Assembly: GCA_017861365.1 (NCBI GenBank)
Contig: JAGFXR010000002.1
Coordinates: 105,034-169,033 of the forward strand
Direction of reading: 5' to 3'
DNA length: 64,000 bases
DNA from: Oscillospiraceae bacterium
Lineage (GTDB): Bacteria > Bacillota > Clostridia > Oscillospirales > Oscillospiraceae
Both the position numbers and the translations under genes were made by a program. The notes under the pieces are model-generated. The model worked only from the letters and a program-made list of their open reading frames with translations, made no database searches and had not been told where the DNA came from. Shown piece by piece: positions 60,047 through 64,000 of this stretch (positions within the stretch are counted from its first letter, which is position 1; every line of letters starts with the position of its first letter).

Positions 60047-60628
60047 CTACATCATTTTGACCGTGTAATAGACGGCCATGATAAACAGCCAGGCCACAAT
60101 GGCGAAAATGATATAATAGGCTATGCTTGAGCCGAAGAACAGCCCGCCCAGCAGAGCCAGGGCTGAAAGCCCGCAGGTTATATCAGGCAGGACGTAAGAC
60201 GTATTGGAACGGACAAGCCGAATTGTTTTGCTCTGGATATGAATGGAGCCGCTATTACACTGCAAAAAAATCAAAAAAGCCAAAGATGATATGATCAAAA
60301 TAAGAGTCAGCACCAAACAAGCCAGTCCCAAGGAGGCGCTGTTTCCTCCGGCAGTGAGGCGAAATTGCCAAAGTCCCAAAATGCCGGTTACCGAAACCAG
60401 CGTAATGAAAAAAAATTCAAATTGATAAAGGTAATAAATCATAGCGATCACAGCAAGAATAGGAACAACTGCCGTTAAAGCTTGCAGAAGGGAAATCGGA
60501 AACCATTGATTGACCCAAAAAAGGATCAGCTCCAGAACCAAGGCACAGCCGAACCAAATCAGCACCTTGTTCAAAATTGCATCTTCTTTTTGCTTTTTTG
60601 TGGATAGGTTCTGCTTTTTTTGAGTCAT
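60047..60628 (-). CDS. hypothetical membrane protein
   Basis: A 193-residue protein I do not recognise. The N-terminal 20 residues are Lys/Gln-rich, then six hydrophobic spans follow (for example VLIWFGCALVLELILFW, ALTAVVPILAVIAMIYYL, LGLACLVLTLILIISSLAFLI). A short hydrophilic loop separates spans 4 and 5. No catalytic motif is visible. It is monocistronic and divergent from cytidine deaminase. Confidence 0.75.
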   Translation of the reverse strand: MTQKKQNLSTKKQKEDAILNKVLIWFGCALVLELILFWVNQWFPISLLQALTAVVPILAVIAMIYYLYQFEFFFITLVSVTGILGLWQFRLTAGGNSASLGLACLVLTLILIISSLAFLIFLQCNSGSIHIQSKTIRLVRSNTSYVLPDITCGLSALALLGGLFFGSSIAYYIIFAIVAWLFIMAVYYTVKMM

Positions 60629-60698
60629 CGTGTCACGTCCAAATCAAGAATAAAAATCAATTTTTTTACAGGGAAATGATGAGAGGATGGAACTAATT

Positions 60699-61091
60699 AT
60701 GACGGAGTCGGAACTGATACAGGCAGCACTTGCAGCCCGCGTCAATGCATACGCTCCCTATTCCGGGTTCCAGGTGGGAGCCGCGCTTCTCTACGAGGAT
60801 GGCTCGGTGTTTACCGGCTGCAATGTGGAAAACGCGGCGTTCGGCTCCACCATCTGCGCGGAACGAACGGCTTTGGTGAAGGCGGTCAGCGAGGGGAAAA
60901 GAGAAGGATTGATCCTTCTTGCCGTCGCTGGCAGCGGAGAAGAGCCGTGTTGGCCCTGCGGCGCCTGCAGGCAGATGCTGTTCGAATTCGCGCCGAATTT
61001 AAAAATTTTAGCTATCTCAAAAAATGGTACTTACGAGACGGCGTCACTGAATACCCTGCTTCCTCACGGGTTTGGCCCCGCTTCGTTATAG
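60699..61091 (+). CDS. cdd: cytidine deaminase
   Basis: A 130-residue homotetrameric-type cytidine deaminase, converting cytidine and deoxycytidine to uridine forms in pyrimidine salvage. The zinc motifs are CAERTALVKAV (Cys ligand and catalytic Glu) and PCGACRQ (two Cys ligands). The substrate loop APYSGFQVGAAL is typical. ATG 60699 is preferred over 60687 because GAGAGGA is better spaced and the usual start is near it. Confidence 0.94.
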   Translation: MTESELIQAALAARVNAYAPYSGFQVGAALLYEDGSVFTGCNVENAAFGSTICAERTALVKAVSEGKREGLILLAVAGSGEEPCWPCGACRQMLFEFAPNLKILAISKNGTYETASLNTLLPHGFGPASL

Positions 61092-61167
61092 CGGAAACGA
61101 AGAATGAATAATTCGGGAGTGATCGCGGATACTAAGAACGGATTCCCATTCCAAGGAGGTAATGATG

Positions 61168-61383
61168 ATGGAAGTCTTTAATAAGATTGCCCTGACATTG
61201 CTTATCATCGGAGGCATCAATTGGGGTTGCGTGGGAATTTTCGGTTTTGACTTGGTCGCTTTTTTCTTTGGCGGTGCCGGCAGCGCGCTTTCCCGCGTGA
61301 TTTATACGCTCGTAGGACTGTCTGCCCTCTGGTGCATTTCGCTTTTGTTCCATCATATCGAACCGGTGGAGCGCGAGGCGTAA
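61168..61383 (+). CDS. DUF378-family small membrane protein
   Basis: A 71-residue protein with two membrane spans and the DUF378 signature LLIIGGINWGCVGIFGFDLVAFFFG. Function unknown. Three ATG codons lie in a row; the last, 61168, is seven bases after AAGGAGGT and is the best spaced. Confidence 0.85.
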   Translation: MEVFNKIALTLLIIGGINWGCVGIFGFDLVAFFFGGAGSALSRVIYTLVGLSALWCISLLFHHIEPVEREA

Positions 61384-61404
61384 TCAACAACCGAAGGTTC
61401 TGAT

Positions 61405-61440
61405 AGGGGTTGACGTGATCAGTGCGTCAACCCCTTATTC
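61405..61440 (+). terminator. terminator after the DUF378 gene
   Basis: AGGGGTTGAC pairs with GTCAACCCCT across an 11-base loop and is followed by TATTCTT. Confidence 0.75.
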
Positions 61441-61556
61441 TTGGTCAGAGATTGATCAGTTTAGAGCCGGAAGCCAGCATGCTTCTGATAAATTATCATA
61501 CGATGCGGAACCAAAAATAATCTGAAAGAACAGCAGTATTTGGAAGTGAAAGCAAG

Positions 61557-61584
61557 ATGACCGCAGAAAGGGTTCTGTGGTCAT
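61557..61584 (-). terminator. hairpin after the second xpt gene
   Basis: ATGACC and GGTCAT with inner CAGAA/TTCTG form a stem just past the xpt stop. The T-tract on the minus strand is weak. Confidence 0.5.
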
Positions 61585-61592
61585 CCTGATGT

Positions 61593-62168
61593 TTAATCAT
61601 CCGCAAGGATAATGGCTCCATTTTCCACCCGCTCCACCGTGGCCAGGGCCTCCACCCTGATTCCCATGCTCCGGAGCACACGGCCGCCGTCCCTGGTGGC
61701 CTTTTCAATGGCTACGCCTACGCCTGATACTTCAGCGCCTGCTTTTGCGCAAATTTCCATCAGTCCCAGCAGTGCCTGACCGCTGGCCAGCATGTCATCC
61801 ACCAGGAGCACGCAGTCGTCTTCCAGCAGATAGCGCTTGGATATGCGAAGGGTATATGTTTTTTCAAGTGCAAAGGAGTGAACCTCCGTGGAATAGACGT
61901 CAGGGTCAATGTATCCTGTCTGAAATTTCTTGGCAAATAGGAAAGGTACCTTTAACGCACGGGCCACAAAGCAGGCCAGCGGAATTCCGGAGCTTTCTGC
62001 GGTCAGAACCTTGGTAATTTTGTCGTTCCGAAAACGTTTGGCCAATTCTTTTCCTATATTCTCCAATAATTCAACGTCAACGCAGTGATTGAGAAACATA
62101 TCCACCCGGATAATGTCGCCTTCTCCAAGCTCCGCATCATTTAAAAGCATTCGCTTTAGGTCGTCCAT
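61593..62168 (-). CDS. xpt: xanthine phosphoribosyltransferase (second copy)
   Basis: A 191-residue homologue of the enzyme at 7298-7870. It has VDMFLNHCVD in place of VDSFLNHQMD, the xanthine-enzyme loop TAESSGIPLA, and the PRPP loop VLLVDDMLASGQA. It is diverged from the first copy and may differ in preferred purine (xanthine versus hypoxanthine or guanine). GGAGGAG precedes the ATG. It is third in the amidotransferase/Smr/xpt operon. Confidence 0.9.
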   Translation of the reverse strand: MDDLKRMLLNDAELGEGDIIRVDMFLNHCVDVELLENIGKELAKRFRNDKITKVLTAESSGIPLACFVARALKVPFLFAKKFQTGYIDPDVYSTEVHSFALEKTYTLRISKRYLLEDDCVLLVDDMLASGQALLGLMEICAKAGAEVSGVGVAIEKATRDGGRVLRSMGIRVEALATVERVENGAIILADD

Positions 62169-62186
62169 TCAGGCTCCTCCTACAAA

Positions 62187-62534
62187 TTACAGTACAATGA
62201 ACGTCACACCATTGTTATGCCGCTCCAGATCCCTGTCCTTTCGCAGCGAGTCGCAGACCGCAAACGCATGTCGGGTTGATTCGCTGAAAATGGAAAATTC
62301 CTCGCCCGGAATAAAATCCTGAATATCTCCGCGTGTCTTCAGACGACTCAGGTAGTCTCTGGCTTCAATTCGGATACGGCCTCCGGCCCCGGAGGAGCCG
62401 TAGCCATGGATGATTTTTACAACAGCCGTTCCTAATGTAACGCTGCGGCTCAGTTCAAAGGTAAGCCTGCGAATGGCACGGTCTGCGGTGGGCCTTCCTT
62501 CTTCCAGATTAATTTCACGCAAGCTGCCTGCCAT
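62187..62534 (-). CDS. small Smr-domain protein
   Basis: A 115-residue protein built mainly of an Smr domain: INLEEGRPTADRAIRRL (the LD.HG-like start) and VVKIIHGYGSSGAGGRIR (the HGxGxG-like loop). Smr domains nick DNA or cleave RNA in other bacteria; here the first conserved His of LDLHG is not obvious, so activity is uncertain. ATG 62534 follows GAGGTG. It overlaps the upstream amidotransferase gene by 20 bases. Confidence 0.78.
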   Translation of the reverse strand: MAGSLREINLEEGRPTADRAIRRLTFELSRSVTLGTAVVKIIHGYGSSGAGGRIRIEARDYLSRLKTRGDIQDFIPGEEFSIFSESTRHAFAVCDSLRKDRDLERHNNGVTFIVL

Positions 62535-63201
62535 ATGACACCTCACCTCTGCAAAGTTTGATAAACCAGTCAAAAATCCTTCCGCCTTCCACGGTATCAG
62601 TGCGCTGAAGATCTCCCGTCATACGCTCCGGATGCCACTGCACTCCGAGTAAGGGAAGGCTACTGTGGACAATGGCCTCCACAATGCCGCTCTCAGACCA
62701 TTGAATCGGGTAAAGACCGCCGCCCAGCAGATCCAAGGCCTGATGATGATTGCTGTTCACGGGGAACAGCGGTAAATCGTATAATTGATGCAGCAGGGAA
62801 CCGGGCTCACAGCGCAGAATATGAAGAATATCGCCGTGTTCCTGCTGATGGAATGACACAACAGTGGAATTCAGAGCCTGAATCAGCGTACCGCCCAGTG
62901 CGACATTCATTACCTGATGTCCGCGGCAAATTCCAAGGACGGGTCTGCCCCCGCCACAGAAAGCCTCCACCAATGCAAGTTCCGCTAGATCACGCTTGCG
63001 ATCAATAGCGTTGGAACCTAAATTCTCCTGTCCAAAAAAAGAGGGGTCAATATCACCTCCGCCGCACAGGAGTAATCCATCGTAACCCGCATCTAAGGTA
63101 GGGCAGTAGCGTGATATTGGTTCGCCTCCCGCTGCCTCCACCGCTCTTTCGTAGTTGAACCGACTGTTTTCTCCAACGGAAACTAAAATCCGAGGTTTCA
63201 T
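62515..63201 (-). CDS. class I glutamine amidotransferase-like hydrolase (peptidase C26)
   Basis: A 228-residue gamma-glutamyl hydrolase-type protein (PuuD group). The nucleophile Cys is in LGICRGHQVMNVALGG, and the catalytic His/Glu pair in GVQWHPERM. The N-terminal GLLLCGGGDIDPSFFG is typical of C26 enzymes. It should release gamma-linked glutamate from a small compound such as gamma-glutamyl-GABA. It starts the three-gene minus-strand operon behind the promoter at 63243-63271. Confidence 0.88.
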   Translation of the reverse strand: MKPRILVSVGENSRFNYERAVEAAGGEPISRYCPTLDAGYDGLLLCGGGDIDPSFFGQENLGSNAIDRKRDLAELALVEAFCGGGRPVLGICRGHQVMNVALGGTLIQALNSTVVSFHQQEHGDILHILRCEPGSLLHQLYDLPLFPVNSNHHQALDLLGGGLYPIQWSESGIVEAIVHSSLPLLGVQWHPERMTGDLQRTDTVEGGRIFDWFIKLCRGEVSYGRQLA

Positions 63202-63242
63202 AGTCGTCCCCCATTCTACATGACTGCGGATACTAATAATTA

Positions 63243-63271
63243 ATTATAAATCATTTTTTCCTTCACTGCAA
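63243..63271 (-). promoter_or_regulatory. strong promoter of the amidotransferase/Smr/xpt operon
   Basis: On the minus strand TTGCAG and a perfect TATAAT are 17 bases apart, about 40 bases before the start codon. Confidence 0.7.
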
Positions 63272-63372
63272 TATTGACAACCTAATTAAAATGAGGTATT
63301 CTGTAAAACATATTCCAATTCTGCGCGGAATTATGATAGCTTAAAAATCATAAGGGCTTGGTTTTTGAAAGG

Positions 63373-63420
63373 TTATCGAAGTGGTTATAAGGAAAACAAC
63401 TCGAAATCATGTTAGTATGC
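63373..63420 (+). pseudogene. degraded partial copy of tRNA-Ser
   Basis: The bases TATCGAAGTGGT and ACTCGAAAT, in the same order and nearly the same spacing as in the intact tRNA-Ser 79 bases downstream, mark a decayed copy of its D-arm and anticodon-loop half. The acceptor and T-arms are not recognisable. Confidence 0.55.
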
Positions 63421-63444
63421 AAAAAAAGTGAATATTTTTTATCT

Positions 63445-63533
63445 GGAGAAGTATCGAAGTGGTCGTAACGAGCTGCACTCGAAATGCAGTTGTCCGCAAG
63501 GGCACGTGGGTTCGAATCCCACCTTCTCCGCCA
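63445..63533 (+). tRNA. tRNA-Ser (anticodon CGA)
   Basis: The 89-base gene has a 7-bp acceptor stem (GGAGAAG with CTTCTCC), an anticodon stem CTGCA/TGCAG with anticodon CGA at 63480-63482, a long variable arm (class II), the T-loop GTTCGAATC and an encoded CCA. It reads UCG serine codons. Confidence 0.95.
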
Positions 63534-63536
63534 AGT

Positions 63537-63575
63537 CATCAGTGACCGTTTTTTGCGGTCACTGATGCTTTTTTT
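63537..63575 (+). terminator. terminator of tRNA-Ser
   Basis: CATCAGTGACCG pairs with CGGTCACTGATG across a T-rich loop and is followed by CTTTTTTT. Confidence 0.88.
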
Positions 63576-63586
63576 CGGCCTCGAAG

Positions 63587-64000
63587 TCAGCTCACATAAC
63601 CCACAAAGTTGTATTTGATTTGAACCGTCTGCGTGGTGTGCCCGTTTTCGTCCGCCTGTTCGTGTACCGCCACATGGTCTATGAGCTGAAAAGCCGTGGA
63701 CCGGTCAAGCCGGTCGATGGAAGCGCACTCTTTCACAAGCCCCATCCATCGCATAACATCGGCTTTGCCGCTTGCCGCCTCTCCGACGCACCGCCGAAGG
63801 TCTGCGGTCTTTGCCTCAAGCTCGCCAAGCTCCCGCTCATAGTCGGAAAACATCTTTTTGAACAGGCTGTCCGGCACGTTGCCGGAGATTTTTTCTTCAA
63901 ACAGGCGCTTGCTGGCATCCTCTATAAACGAAATACGGTTTGTCGCGTCGCGTAGGGCCTTTTCCTGCGCGGCTTTTTTGTTCTCCTGTTCATTCCCGGA
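63587..64000 (-). CDS. large serine recombinase, C-terminal end (partial)
   Basis: The frame stays open to the right edge, giving at least 137 residues. It starts in a helical Lys/Glu-rich stretch, then SFIEDASKRLFEEKISGN, and ends with QLIDHVAVHEQADENGHTTQTVQIKYNFVGYV, the C-terminal motif of TndX/TnpX-type recombinases. The catalytic domain lies beyond the window. The stop is 53 bases from tRNA-Ser, so the tRNA flank is probably an element boundary. Confidence 0.85.
   Translation of the reverse strand, partial: SGNEQENKKAAQEKALRDATNRISFIEDASKRLFEEKISGNVPDSLFKKMFSDYERELGELEAKTADLRRCVGEAASGKADVMRWMGLVKECASIDRLDRSTAFQLIDHVAVHEQADENGHTTQTVQIKYNFVGYVS

Noticed and set aside
1..64000. CRISPR array
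   Set aside because: No run of regularly spaced direct repeats and no cas genes were seen.

Overview
The window looks like a chromosomal segment of an anaerobic, gut-type Firmicute of class Clostridia, most plausibly an Oscillospiraceae relative. This is inferred from the [FeFe]-hydrogenase maturation genes, Gram-positive lipoprotein and S-layer signals, strong AGGAGG-type ribosome binding sites, DUF6870 with large serine recombinases, a spore dipicolinate-synthase remnant and moderately high GC. No 16S rRNA gene is present, so the genus cannot be fixed.

Layout. 1-5.7 kb: the end of a YesM-type sensor kinase, a catalytically dead ABC ATPase overlapping it, then a complete RbsB/RbsA/RbsC-type ABC importer. 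5.8-11.6 kb: an MFS transporter and xanthine phosphoribosyltransferase (minus strand), then an S-layer-anchored metallophosphoesterase and a YibE/F membrane protein. 11.6-20.6 kb: a complete acetyl-cycle arginine pathway, argGHCJBDF, with ArgR-like palindromes upstream and two tandem bacteriohemerythrins at its tail. 20.7-23.5 kb: a LexA/CI-like self-cleaving repressor with an operator inside its own promoter, followed by a radical SAM protein and a TIGR03915-type partner, a likely damage-inducible DNA-repair cassette. 23.5-32.4 kb: single genes, including a D-2-hydroxyacid dehydrogenase, an esterase, an M20-like protein lacking its lid domain, a P1B metal ATPase with a separate 49-residue His/Cys-rich protein, a GGDEF protein, and a DMT exporter with a PII protein. 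32.4-44.2 kb: a TetR regulator divergent from a second sugar-type ABC importer, hydantoinase/oxoprolinase-type HyuA and HyuB, an amidase and an Old Yellow Enzyme relative, probably one catabolic locus. 44.3-45.6 kb: a compact TetR/carboxymuconolactone-decarboxylase/zinc-ribbon operon behind a perfect consensus promoter.

45.8-52.8 kb is mobile DNA: DUF6870 and three overlapping large serine recombinases without visible cargo, abutting a fourth recombinase that has lost its catalytic N-terminus. 52.8-58.3 kb (minus strand) is the H-cluster assembly operon TM1266-hydE-hydG-hydF-aspA, preceded by a leader of about 160 nt that ends in an intrinsic terminator with a competing pairing. 58.4-63.2 kb holds a nitrilase-type hydrolase, a truncated dpsA, cytidine deaminase, a DUF378 protein, and a C26 amidotransferase/Smr/xpt operon with a strong promoter. 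The right edge carries tRNA-Ser(CGA), a degraded partial copy of it, and the C-terminus of another serine recombinase running off the window.

The most interesting candidates are the hyd leader, the dead ABC ATPase coupled to a sensor kinase, the His/Cys-rich microprotein behind the metal ATPase, the repressor-radical SAM cassette and the recombinase triplet. All coordinates and motifs were read by eye. Family names are recognition from memory, not database results.
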